The notes under the pieces were generated by a model that did no database searches, was not told the DNA's origin, and worked only from the letters and a program-made list of their open reading frames with translations. Source: Gammaproteobacteria bacterium (lineage in GTDB: Bacteria; Pseudomonadota; Gammaproteobacteria; SZUA-229). Taken from it: a stretch of DNA of 13,074 bases. Where the stretch lies: contig JAGLQT010000117.1 in NCBI GenBank assembly GCA_023136715.1, positions 1 to 13,074 of the forward strand, in the 5' to 3' direction. This document shows, piece after piece, positions 6,097 through 13,074 of this stretch. The position numbers and the translations under genes were made by a program. How positions within the stretch are numbered: the first letter of the stretch is position 1; the number at the start of each line of letters is the position of its first letter.

Positions 6097-6687
6097 TTAT
6101 TGTCTACCTGCAGCAATTGCAGCTGCCAGCTCATCCTGTCCTTTTTGGGCTTTAAACTGCTGCCACAGAGCTTTATCATTGTTCATGCTAGTACGCACAA
6201 CTTCCTCAGTTGCTTTCGCAGCAGTGGCATCATCCATACCAATTAACACATACACTACACCATTTGGGCTAGTAATTGATTTATAACGTTTTGTCCCAGT
6301 CAATGTCTGGTCAGTAATCTGCTTGGTTACTGATGTATTCACTTTATCAACCGTTTCACTAGCTGCGGCGCCTGTTGTTTCAGCATACTGCTTAACCATA
6401 TTCTGCACGTGTACTTTCATTGCCTGAGCCATTTGAACACGCCCGTCGGTAGCTGCCATATTTTTCTGGAATGAAATACCTGCACCCGTTTTCTCTGCTG
6501 AACCAACGGCAGAAACTTCAACACCCTCTACAGGTTCATCACACACCCAGCCTGGAGCAAGAACTGTTGGTGCATCTGGAAACGCACATTCCAGTGCTAC
6601 TGGCTTCACTTCTTCAGGGCTACAAGCCGTCAGTAATACAGATAATGCAACGCCACTTACGGCAAATAGGCTATTTTTAACTTTCAT
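6097..6687 (-). CDS. LPP20-family lipoprotein
   Basis: The ATG at 6687 has GGAG 9 bases upstream; an in-frame TTG at 6702 overlaps that site and is not the start. The 196-residue product begins with a lipoprotein signal (basic K2-K4, hydrophobic stretch, lipobox LTAC with C22). Ser at +2 predicts outer-membrane sorting. The mature protein has LPP20-like features: PGWVC near 45-49, a Val-Gly-Ser-Ala at 61-64, an Asn-Met-Ala-Ala-Thr-Asp-Gly-Arg helix start (76-83), and a late strand NGVVYVLIGMD (142-152). LPP20 domains occur in outer-membrane lipoproteins including the flagellar FlgP, but no flagellar gene is here. It diverges from two smaller LPP20-like genes across 235 bases. Its exact role is unknown. 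Confidence 0.85.
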   Translation of the reverse strand: MKVKNSLFAVSGVALSVLLTACSPEEVKPVALECAFPDAPTVLAPGWVCDEPVEGVEVSAVGSAEKTGAGISFQKNMAATDGRVQMAQAMKVHVQNMVKQYAETTGAAASETVDKVNTSVTKQITDQTLTGTKRYKSITSPNGVVYVLIGMDDATAAKATEEVVRTSMNNDKALWQQFKAQKGQDELAAAIAAGRQ

Positions 6688-6735
6688 TGTTTTAATCTCC
6701 AATTATTTGATCAGTCGTAATTATTATTGATGCTA

Positions 6736-6764
6736 AACATAACCGAGATAAAGCCGGTATGCAA
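6736..6764 (-). promoter_or_regulatory. Possible sigma-70 promoter of the LPP20-like gene
   Basis: On the minus strand, TTGCAT (6764-6759) and TATGTT (6741-6736) are separated by 17 bases, the optimum spacing. The -35 matches 3 of 6 and the -10 matches 4 of 6. It lies about 50 bases upstream of the ATG at 6687. Weak but reasonable. Confidence 0.35.
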
Positions 6765-6865
6765 TTGCTAAACATCAAAATTATGGCTGAATCTTACAGG
6801 CTAGTCTAATGTGCACTCTGTTAAGCAGCTCACAAAAAAACAATCCGACTCATAGATTTCGTTGT

Positions 6866-6871
6866 TATAAT
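6866..6871 (+). promoter_or_regulatory. -10 element of the tandem lipoprotein genes
   Basis: TATAAT is a perfect -10 hexamer, 51 bases upstream of the ATG at 6923. The -35 region is poor (CCGACT or neighbouring bases around 6843-6850), so an activator may be needed. No other promoter lies between the two lipoprotein genes, which suggests that both are transcribed from here. Confidence 0.45.
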
Positions 6872-6922
6872 CCTGACATCTAACAAAACAACAACCTACA
6901 ATATAAGAAAAGAGAGAAGCAT

Positions 6923-7300
6923 ATGTACAAAATACTGCCCTTGATCCTGACCTTTTTGATTACTGCCTGCGGCTCCGAGCCTGTAAAACCTGCCAAGCCA
7001 GACTGGATAAACAATCCCGTGCAAGGCGCAGTAGGATCTTCGACCACGCATGTTAGAGGGCGACATTATCAGGAAGATTTGGCCATTTCACGCGCTCGGG
7101 AGAAACTGGCAGCACAGCTGGGTATCGAAATATCCATGATACAAACAATCAAGGAACGCGTGGTTAATGACAAGGCCTATGTCACATCTGATAAAAAAAT
7201 CGATCAGGCTATTAAAAACAAGGAGGTCAAAGCCCATGTGCGTGCGACCTGGCACGATACACAGCGCGATGAACTCTGGGTATGGGTTTACCCCATCTAA
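6923..7300 (+). CDS. Small LPP20-like lipoprotein, copy 1
   Basis: A 125-residue lipoprotein precursor with signal MYKILPLILTFLITAC, lipobox ITAC and C16; Gly at +2 favours the outer membrane. After a short proline-containing spacer (GSEPVKPAK) comes PDWINNP and then Gly-Ala-Val-Gly-Ser-Ser, a helix with AISRAREKLAAQLGIEIS, and the end RDELWVWVYPI. This order resembles a minimal LPP20 domain. The ATG follows AAAGAGAG. The gene is duplicated in tandem by the next one, 15 bases downstream. From Q34 to the end its 92 residues are identical in the copy. The two genes diverge from the larger LPP20-like gene, so this locus holds three related lipoproteins. The function is unknown; the family assignment is by pattern, not by search. 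Confidence 0.85.
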   Translation: MYKILPLILTFLITACGSEPVKPAKPDWINNPVQGAVGSSTTHVRGRHYQEDLAISRAREKLAAQLGIEISMIQTIKERVVNDKAYVTSDKKIDQAIKNKEVKAHVRATWHDTQRDELWVWVYPI

Positions 7301-7315
7301 GAAAGAGAGAATCAT

Positions 7316-7699
7316 ATGTACAAAATACTGCCCTTTATCCTGACTTTTCTGATCACAGCCTGTGGCAGCGAACCCGTAAAACCACTGGTCAAACCTGACT
7401 GGATAAGCAACCCTGAGCAAGGCGCAGTGGGATCTTCAACCACGCATGTTAGAGGACGACATTATCAAGAAGATTTAGCCATTTCACGCGCTCGGGAGAA
7501 ACTGGCAGCACAGCTGGGTATCGAAATATCCATGATACAAACTATCAAGGAACGAGTGGTTAACGACAAGGCCTATGTCACATCTGATAAGAAAATCGAT
7601 CAGGCCATTAAAAACAAGGAGGTCAAAGCCCATGTACGTGCAACCTGGCACGATACACAGCGCGATGAACTCTGGGTATGGGTTTACCCCATCAAATAA
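7316..7699 (+). CDS. Small LPP20-like lipoprotein, copy 2
   Basis: This 127-residue protein is a tandem duplicate of the gene before it. The signal (MYKILPFILTFLITAC, C16) differs by one residue. The spacer differs (GSEPVKPLVKPDWISNPEQ against GSEPVKPAKPDWINNPVQ, one extra codon and a few substitutions). From Q36 the next 92 residues are identical, with one extra Lys at the end. Over those 92 codons I count 12 base differences, all synonymous, so the pair is not a very recent duplication yet its domain is under strong constraint or gene conversion. The upstream sequence AAAGAGAGAATCATATG is a copy of the leader of copy 1. A terminator follows directly. Confidence 0.85.
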   Translation: MYKILPFILTFLITACGSEPVKPLVKPDWISNPEQGAVGSSTTHVRGRHYQEDLAISRAREKLAAQLGIEISMIQTIKERVVNDKAYVTSDKKIDQAIKNKEVKAHVRATWHDTQRDELWVWVYPIK

Positions 7700-7714
7700 T
7701 TAATCTGATCCGCC

Positions 7715-7749
7715 GCAGCAGCTATTTTTTAGCTGCTGCTTCTTTTTTA
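7715..7749 (+). terminator. Rho-independent terminator of the lipoprotein pair, overlapping dsbA
   Basis: Arms GCAGCAGCTA (7715-7724) and TAGCTGCTGC (7730-7739) form a perfect 10-bp stem with a T5 loop, followed on the plus strand by TTCTTTTTTAA. Most of it lies inside the last codons of the converging dsbA gene (its Ala-Ala-Ala-Lys-Lys end). On the minus strand no U tract follows, so it is one-directional by sequence. Confidence 0.85.
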
Positions 7750-8348
7750 ATCAGATGATCCACAATTCTTAGCATATTCTCATAACTGCCAGCACTTGTA
7801 CCCGAAACCAGGTACTTGCCATTGACAACCATCGCTGGCACACCCTTAATTGCATAACCTTTCACTTTTTTAATCGCTTTACGCAATAAGCCATCGATTG
7901 AGAAAGAACTGTAGGCCGCCTTAAAATCTGCTTCATTCACACCTTTAGAAACTAAAAAATCGACCATCGCAGATTCACTATATAAATCAGCTTTGTCTTT
8001 ATGCATAGCATCAAATATAACTGCGTGATATTTCTCATCTAAGCCCATAGCCTGTAGCGCGTAATAAGCACGTGCATGCACTTTCCATTCGGGTCTAAAC
8101 ACGGCAGGTACACGAACGAATTCAACATTGGCAGGTTTTGTTTCCAGCCACTTTTCCAATATGGGATCAAACTTGTAACAATGCGGGCAACCGTACCAGA
8201 AGAATTCCAGCACTTCGATTTTATCCGCTGATTCTGTCGCTTGATCCGCAACACGAAAATACTCAACACCCTCTTTATATTCCTCGGCCTGAGCACATCC
8301 CATCGATAAAAACAGGAACAAACTAAAGTAAGCTAATTTTTTTAACAT
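7722..8348 (-). CDS. dsbA: Periplasmic thiol:disulfide oxidoreductase DsbA
   Basis: This 208-residue precursor has a signal peptide (cleavage after CAQA at 21). The thioredoxin-fold active site is F50-W51-Y52-G53-C54-P55-H56-C57; CPHC is the classic DsbA pair. The cis-proline loop is at G169-V170-P171, followed by AMVVNGKYLVSGT. A helical insert lies between (about 85-165), as in DsbA. It oxidises cysteine pairs in newly exported proteins and would be recharged by DsbB, not in the window. A cysteine (C18) lies in the signal peptide, but the context LSMGC is a poor lipobox, so a soluble periplasmic protein is preferred. GGAG lies 9 bases before the ATG. It starts 41 bases after ccmI on the same strand and is likely the last gene of the ccm operon. 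Confidence 0.95.
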   Translation of the reverse strand: MLKKLAYFSLFLFLSMGCAQAEEYKEGVEYFRVADQATESADKIEVLEFFWYGCPHCYKFDPILEKWLETKPANVEFVRVPAVFRPEWKVHARAYYALQAMGLDEKYHAVIFDAMHKDKADLYSESAMVDFLVSKGVNEADFKAAYSSFSIDGLLRKAIKKVKGYAIKGVPAMVVNGKYLVSGTSAGSYENMLRIVDHLIKKEAAAKK

Positions 8349-8389
8349 CTGCTATCACTCCATACGTGAAGATTTTATTTATATTTTTT

Positions 8390-9658
8390 CTAGGGAACCA
8401 GGCTATCAATATTAACTGTCACTTCATCAGTTGAGGTGACATCGGCGACTGTGACCTGGCCAATATAGTCACCACTTTGTGCAATCGCCGCACCGGTTCT
8501 GGTCACACGAGCCGACACTACTACCTGCTTGAAGGCACTTATATTCATACCTTCCATCATTGCCATACTGTCATCCAGCACTACAGTTGCTGGCAAATCT
8601 GCCAGCGTCAGGCGTTGCGCTGCCAATGGCATTTTCGGGCCGGTTAAGGCTTTCGCATAAACAAACACAATATCAGCATCGGTAAAGTTTTGTCGCGCAT
8701 CTGCACTGACATCGACCTTAACCTTAATACTAGCCAGGTTAGCGAGAGGTTCTGCTTTAACGGGTGGTAATAACTCATCCATGCTAGCCACTGACTCACC
8801 CGCAGCGATCAACTGCTCACGCGCCTGGCTGATATAAAAACGCAGAGAACGATCAATTTCCGCATCTTGTTCAGCCACCGAAGACAGTTGCGATAAATAT
8901 TTGATGCTTTCTCGATAATTAGCAAATTGAAACTCGGCCACGCCAGAAAACCATAATGCATTGACATTATCCGGCGCCAAAGCTAGTGCTTTTAGAGCTA
9001 AATCGTGCGCTTGTTCATTAAATTTCTGGTCGTTCATCAAAGCTATGACTTCAGCATGCTCCAGCATCACCTGTGGATTTTGCTCCAGCTCACTCGCTGC
9101 GGCAAACGCATTGGCAGCTTCACCATAACGGCCTAAATGCTTATAAGACCGTCCAAGCATGACCCAATCTTTTAGCTCACCTTTATTCTCTTGCAGATAT
9201 TGCTCCAGCTTCGCCACCATCTCTTCCACAGATGGCATGGTCTTCTCTGCTGCCGTCGCAGTCGCTGCAGCTTCCTGCTCTGCATCAGCATGCATGCCCA
9301 GCTGCATATAAACCAGCAAACTCAGTGTTGGTATAAACACAGCAATAGCCAACGCCAATGCTGGATGCTTTTTCGCTTCTGCAGTGTAATGCAATGCCGC
9401 CGTCTCCTTGTTCTCTATCGGCGCATCAATTAACAACTCCCTATCAAGTTCCTGCCTGGCGATTTTATAAGCCGCCTGATCGATGCGATCTTCCTGCAAA
9501 TCAATATTCAGCTCGTTTAATTTTTCTTCATGCAACTGGATGTTGCTGGTTTTATAAGCCAGTGATTTACTTTGACGAATCCTGAGCAATGGAAATATTG
9601 TGATAACAATCGCCACCAACAATAACGATAGCATTGCGCCCCAAAAAGAAACATTCAT
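8390..9658 (-). CDS. ccmI: c-type cytochrome biogenesis protein CcmI (CycH)
   Basis: This 422-residue protein has the CcmI architecture: a first membrane helix (about 5-26), a cytoplasmic loop with charged leucine-rich helices (40-75), and a second membrane helix (98-119). A periplasmic TPR region (about 143-255: WVMLGRSYKHLGRYGEAANAF, split here around Leu-Gly, and ALWFSGVAEFQFANYRESI) and a C-terminal beta-rich domain (308-422, IKVKVDVS to VNIDSLVP) follow. CcmI binds the C-terminus of apocytochrome c and delivers it to the CcmF/H heme-ligation complex. In E. coli this protein is fused to CcmH; here the two are separate, as in Pseudomonas and Rhodobacter. Its ATG overlaps the ccmH stop (ATGA), implying translational coupling. 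Confidence 0.93.
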   Translation of the reverse strand: MNVSFWGAMLSLLLVAIVITIFPLLRIRQSKSLAYKTSNIQLHEEKLNELNIDLQEDRIDQAAYKIARQELDRELLIDAPIENKETAALHYTAEAKKHPALALAIAVFIPTLSLLVYMQLGMHADAEQEAAATATAAEKTMPSVEEMVAKLEQYLQENKGELKDWVMLGRSYKHLGRYGEAANAFAAASELEQNPQVMLEHAEVIALMNDQKFNEQAHDLALKALALAPDNVNALWFSGVAEFQFANYRESIKYLSQLSSVAEQDAEIDRSLRFYISQAREQLIAAGESVASMDELLPPVKAEPLANLASIKVKVDVSADARQNFTDADIVFVYAKALTGPKMPLAAQRLTLADLPATVVLDDSMAMMEGMNISAFKQVVVSARVTRTGAAIAQSGDYIGQVTVADVTSTDEVTVNIDSLVP

Positions 9659-10170
9659 GATCCAGAACCACCTTTCATATCACCATTCTCACTGCTGTTA
9701 TTTTGATCAGGAAGGTTTAATTCCAGCTGTAAATCTTTTAATCGTTCGGCTTCTTCTGCCGACAACTCGCCGGAATCTTTTACTGAATTTTGCTGCAAAA
9801 TAAAACGTCGCACATAAAATAGTGCAATTAAAAAAATCATGGCAGGCCCGAACCACAGCAACCAGGTCATCGGATTAAACGGTGGCTCATACAAAACATA
9901 ATCACCGTAACGATCAACCATAAACTCCTTGATCTGCTCTTCGTTTTTTCCGGCCAGCAACATGCCATGTATTTCTGTGCGTAAATCCTTGGCCAAATCC
10001 GCATTGGAATCAGCAATCGACTGATTTTGACAAACCAGGCAACGCAACTCATCACTCAGTTTTCGAAATGTTTTTTCCTGAGCCTCAGATTCGAACTCAA
10101 AAGTATCCATGGGTGCGGCCCATGCACCGACATAAAAAAACATGGCTACTATGACAAATAAAGTCTTCAT
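9655..10170 (-). CDS. ccmH: Cytochrome c maturation protein CcmH (CycL)
   Basis: A 171-residue protein with signal peptide 1-19 (GAWAA), then the conserved LRCLVCQNQSIADSNADLA motif; the redox pair is C44 and C47. Next come the family blocks with DLRTEI, GKNEEQIKEFMVDRYGDYVLYEPPF, split here, then a C-terminal membrane helix (102-120) and a charged tail. CcmH is a periplasmic membrane-anchored thiol protein that helps reduce the CXXCH cysteines of apocytochrome c before heme ligation, together with CcmG. The length is like the unfused CcmH/CycL. The start overlaps the ccmG stop by four bases and the stop overlaps the ccmI start in the same way. Confidence 0.96.
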   Translation of the reverse strand: MKTLFVIVAMFFYVGAWAAPMDTFEFESEAQEKTFRKLSDELRCLVCQNQSIADSNADLAKDLRTEIHGMLLAGKNEEQIKEFMVDRYGDYVLYEPPFNPMTWLLWFGPAMIFLIALFYVRRFILQQNSVKDSGELSAEEAERLKDLQLELNLPDQNNSSENGDMKGGSGS

Positions 10171-10721
10171 AAGTTATTGCCTGGAATTTCCTTAATTGCC
10201 GCCATCAAATCATCAAAATTCTGCTGATCTGAAACCGGACCAATCACCTTGTGTCGAATAACGCCCTGCTGATCAATCAAAAAAGTTTCTGGCGCGCCAT
10301 ATACGCCCCAGTCAATGGCAGCACGCCCATCTTCATCAGCAACCACTACCTGGTAGGGATTACCCAGTTGCGCTAGCCACTGCTGCGCATCCGGCTTTTT
10401 ATCCTTATAGTTAAAACCAACTATATTCATACCAGATTTTGCCAGCTGCTTAACCACTTCATGCTCCTGACGGCAGGCGTAACACCAGCTCGCCCAAACA
10501 TTGAGCAAAGTGATTTGTCCTTTTAAATCTTCACTGCTGAACGTACCTTCTTTATTGAGCAGAGGCAATTCAAACGCAGGCGCGGGTTTTCCAATCAGCG
10601 GCGAAGGCACAAGGCGCGGATTCAGGGTTAAGCCAACACCCAATAGCACAACCAGTAGTCCAAAAATAATCAGCGGCATAAAACGCTGCAACATAGTTTT
10701 GTTTTGTTTTATCTCTGTCAT
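10167..10721 (-). CDS. ccmG: Thiol:disulfide interchange protein CcmG (DsbE)
   Basis: From the ATG at 10721 the protein has 184 residues, typical of CcmG. The in-frame TTG at 10733 would add four residues but lacks a ribosome binding site, while GGATAAAG precedes the ATG. A membrane anchor lies at 15-33. The thioredoxin-like domain has LLNVWASWCYACRQEH with C80 and C83, and the cis-proline loop GVYGAPETFLID (P144). The acidic and Gly-Ala-Pro features suit the CcmG/DsbE reductase, which receives electrons from CcdA or DsbD and reduces apocytochrome c and CcmH. It lies 15 bases after the ccmF stop and overlaps ccmH by ATGA. Confidence 0.96.
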   Translation of the reverse strand: MTEIKQNKTMLQRFMPLIIFGLLVVLLGVGLTLNPRLVPSPLIGKPAPAFELPLLNKEGTFSSEDLKGQITLLNVWASWCYACRQEHEVVKQLAKSGMNIVGFNYKDKKPDAQQWLAQLGNPYQVVVADEDGRAAIDWGVYGAPETFLIDQQGVIRHKVIGPVSDQQNFDDLMAAIKEIPGNNL

Positions 10722-10736
10722 CTCTTTATCCAATAC

Positions 10737-12656
10737 TTATGAGCGCTTCTGCCGGTAACGTCTGTCACTAACAGCTAACACTCCACCCGCTGTCATCAAC
10801 AAACAACCCAGCCAGATCCAGCCTATCATCGGCTTGTAATACAGGCGTAAGCTCCAGGCATCACTGCCCAGTGACTCACCCATGGCCGCGTAGATATCAC
10901 GGAACAAGCCTGCATCCACTGCTGCTTCAGTCATTGGCATAGGATTAGACTGTCCAGTATAAGCACGTTTCTCTGGATACAAATCTGCAATCTTTTCACC
11001 CTGCTTACTCACTTCCAGATGACCTTGTTCGGCTTTATAGTTCTCGCCTATTATATTTTCGACACCGATAAATTTAAATTCATAACCAGACAATGCATAG
11101 CTTGAACCAAACTCTAACCTGACATCCTTCTCCTGACTGTAAGTCATCACCGTGGTCACGCCGATAACAAACACGGCCATACCCAGATGCGCCAAAATCA
11201 TGCCACTAAAGGCCAATGGCAAACGCGAACTGGTTTTTATTCTATGATACAGGCTTTGCAAAGTGGTAATCGCAATCCACAAGCCGCCAGCCAGGCCAAA
11301 ACCTGTGGCAAGATTTATCACGCCATCAATCACAAATGGCAACATGATGCCCAGCGAAACTGAAACCGCAAAAATAATCGACAACTTTTTTGTTAATCGT
11401 TGCGCACTATCATTCTTCCAGCGCATCACCGGGCCAATACCCAGTAAAACAATCAATGGCATAGAAATGAGGGCAAACATAGTATCGAAATAAGGACGAC
11501 CTACTGATATTTTACCAATACCCAAAGCATCAACCACCAGCGGGTACATGGTACCGACAAACACGGCTGCCGTCGCCGTCAGCAAAATAATATTATTCAA
11601 TAATAAAGCTGTCTCTCTGGAAAACCAGGTGAACTTTCCAGTTGAAGTCACAGTGCCTGAACGCCAGGCATAGAGCCCAAGCGAACCACCCACGGCGACA
11701 CACAGGAAGATAAGAATAAATACACCACGTGATGGATCTGTAGCAAATGCATGTACCGACACCAGCACACCTGAGCGCACAATAAAGGTGCCCAGCAAAC
11801 TCATGGAGAAGGCCAGAATTGCCAGCAATACCGTCCAGCTTTTAAACACGCCACGTTTTTCTGTACTGGCCAGCGAATGAATCAGAGCGGTGCCGACCAG
11901 CCAGGGCATGAACGATGCGTTTTCAACGGGATCCCAAAACCACCAACCACCCCAGCCTAATTCGTTATATGCCCACCAACTACCTAGCGCAATACCAAAA
12001 GTTAAAAAACTCCAGGCCACGGTAGTCCATGGTCTAGACCAACGCGCCCAGGTTGCGTCCAGCTTGCCGCCTAACAAAGCCGCTACAGCAAAAGCAAAAG
12101 CCACGGAAAAACCAACGTAACCCATGTACAGCATCGGTGGATGTAAAGCCAATCCGGGGTCCTGCAACAACGGGTTTAAAGGGTTACCATCTGAAGGCGT
12201 GGGGAAAAGTCGTTCAAACGGACTGGACGTCCATAACAGGAAGGCATAAAAACCAACACTAATCATGCCCATCACCGACAAAACTCGTGCCATCAATATA
12301 TCCGGTAAGCCTCGACTATAAACGGCTACCGCGGTTGTCCATAGCGCCAGGATTAATGTCCACAAAAGCATGGAGCCTTCATGCGAACCCCAGACGCCAG
12401 ATATACGATACATCAACGGCTGCACAAGATTGGAATGCTGGGCAACGTACTGCACAGAAAAATCATGCACTATAAATGAGTACGTCAAGGCGGCATAAGA
12501 AATACCAACAAACAGTAACTGCGCCCAGGTTGCTGGCCTGGCCAGGGCGATCAAGGTCGCATCATTTCGCACAGCACCAACCAGCGGCACCACGCTTTGT
12601 ACAATGGCTATAGCAAACGCAATAATCAGAGCGAACAAACCAATTTCAGGAATCAT
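10737..12656 (-). CDS. ccmF: Heme lyase subunit CcmF
   Basis: A 639-residue polytopic membrane protein, close to the 647 of E. coli CcmF. The WWD heme-handling signature WGGWWFWDPVENASFMPW lies at 235-252. Conserved histidines are visible at H172 (LHPP), H260, H302 and H490. These sit one residue before the known E. coli heme-ligand positions 173, 261, 303 and 491. Many hydrophobic helices span the length. A large periplasmic loop lies at about 510-605, before the last helix (611-629). CcmF takes heme from holo-CcmE and, with CcmH and CcmI, attaches it to apocytochrome c. Its ATG overlaps the ccmE stop (ATGA). Confidence 0.98.
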   Translation of the reverse strand: MIPEIGLFALIIAFAIAIVQSVVPLVGAVRNDATLIALARPATWAQLLFVGISYAALTYSFIVHDFSVQYVAQHSNLVQPLMYRISGVWGSHEGSMLLWTLILALWTTAVAVYSRGLPDILMARVLSVMGMISVGFYAFLLWTSSPFERLFPTPSDGNPLNPLLQDPGLALHPPMLYMGYVGFSVAFAFAVAALLGGKLDATWARWSRPWTTVAWSFLTFGIALGSWWAYNELGWGGWWFWDPVENASFMPWLVGTALIHSLASTEKRGVFKSWTVLLAILAFSMSLLGTFIVRSGVLVSVHAFATDPSRGVFILIFLCVAVGGSLGLYAWRSGTVTSTGKFTWFSRETALLLNNIILLTATAAVFVGTMYPLVVDALGIGKISVGRPYFDTMFALISMPLIVLLGIGPVMRWKNDSAQRLTKKLSIIFAVSVSLGIMLPFVIDGVINLATGFGLAGGLWIAITTLQSLYHRIKTSSRLPLAFSGMILAHLGMAVFVIGVTTVMTYSQEKDVRLEFGSSYALSGYEFKFIGVENIIGENYKAEQGHLEVSKQGEKIADLYPEKRAYTGQSNPMPMTEAAVDAGLFRDIYAAMGESLGSDAWSLRLYYKPMIGWIWLGCLLMTAGGVLAVSDRRYRQKRS

Positions 12657-13074
12657 TTTTGCTGCTCCGCCGCCTCTAGTGCATCAGCCACCTCAGGCGG
12701 CATATAATTTTCATCATGTTTAGCCAGCACTTCAGTGGCAACAAAAACTTTTTTATCGTTTAGTGCACCCATGGCAACAATGCCCTGACCTTCACGGAAC
12801 AAATCTGGCAGGATGCCGCTGTATTCTACTGACACCTGCTCCGCGCCATCTGTTAAATCAAATTTTACTAACAAGCTGTCTGACGCACGCACAACCGTAC
12901 CTTCAATTACCAAACCACCAACTCGAATATTTCGACTATCGGGTGCTTCGCCGTTTTTAATTTGTGTTGGACTATAAAAATACAACATGTTTTCTTCAAA
13001 GGCGGTTAAGGCCAGAACGGTCGCCAGTGACACACCCAGCAATACCATGATTACCAACAACTTTCTTTTACTGC
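12653..13074 (-). CDS. ccmE: Heme chaperone CcmE, N-terminus cut by the window edge
   Basis: The reading frame stays open to the right edge. The visible part begins with SKRK followed by a membrane helix (LLVIMVLLGVSLATVLAL), as in CcmE proteins that start MNxxRKKRL, so the true start is a few codons outside. The TTG at 13060 is an artefact of the cut. The periplasmic OB-fold domain follows: NMLYFYSPTQI, then RVGGLVIEGTVVR, VEYSGILPDLFREGQGIVA, and AKHDENYMPPEV. The histidine of HDENY is the covalent heme-binding residue. CcmE picks up heme from CcmABCD and passes it to CcmF. ccmD, C, B and A would be expected further right. Confidence 0.96.
   Translation of the reverse strand, partial: SKRKLLVIMVLLGVSLATVLALTAFEENMLYFYSPTQIKNGEAPDSRNIRVGGLVIEGTVVRASDSLLVKFDLTDGAEQVSVEYSGILPDLFREGQGIVAMGALNDKKVFVATEVLAKHDENYMPPEVADALEAAEQQK

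Noticed and set aside
6688..6702. Five-residue extension of the LPP20-like protein from a TTG at 6702
   Set aside because: The TTG overlaps the GGAG that serves as ribosome binding site for the ATG at 6687.
6923..7699. The long direct repeat as a mobile element or CRISPR-like array
   Set aside because: The repeat units are two complete open reading frames with all differences in the shared domain silent, so this is a gene duplication.
8290..8300. DsbA as a lipoprotein because of Cys18
   Set aside because: The residues before the cysteine (LSMG) fit a lipobox poorly, and an ordinary cleavage site (AQA/E) follows directly.

Overview
The window looks like chromosomal DNA of a gammaproteobacterium of moderate GC. 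Pointers are UbiK (ubiquinone accessory factor), a YifB/ComM ATPase, a TorF-type porin next to glnK, System I cytochrome c maturation genes with CcmH and CcmI as separate proteins, and LPP20-type lipoproteins. I cannot name the genus. There is no phage, insertion sequence, CRISPR array or defence island.

Left end (1-1034): a nitrogen-control locus on the minus strand. The first ten codons of a PII protein gene (glnK) run off the left edge. Upstream of it lie a hairpin and a TorF-family outer-membrane porin gene. Upstream of torF the sequence shows a sigma-54 (-24/-12) element and two NtrC-like dyads with almost the same spacing as the E. coli glnA promoter. This suggests a torF-glnK(-amtB?) operon induced under nitrogen limitation.

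Plus-strand housekeeping block (1035-3008): ubiK, yifB/comM and tRNA-Arg(CCG) with encoded CCA and an intrinsic terminator. About 400 AT-rich bases follow (3009-3410) with no convincing gene.

Envelope block (3411-7739): on the minus strand, an LPP20-like lipoprotein gene, then an exported transglutaminase-like protein with a long proline-rich linker, then an exported, probably outer-membrane protein of unknown function. The three are separated by strong terminators, so they are separate or attenuated units. Diverging from them on the plus strand is a tandem pair of small, nearly identical LPP20-like lipoproteins. Their last 92 (copy 1) matching residues are identical while the DNA has 12 silent changes. 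This block is the least described part of the window and may be a cell-envelope module.

Right end (7722-13074): a tightly packed minus-strand cytochrome c maturation operon in the order ccmE (cut by the right edge), ccmF, ccmG, ccmH, ccmI, dsbA. Three junctions are ATGA overlaps, which implies translational coupling. CcmE carries heme to CcmF, CcmG and CcmH keep apocytochrome thiols reduced, CcmI chaperones the apoprotein, and DsbA supplies periplasmic disulfide oxidation. The operon converges on the lipoprotein pair at a terminator whose 3' arm is also the end of dsbA.
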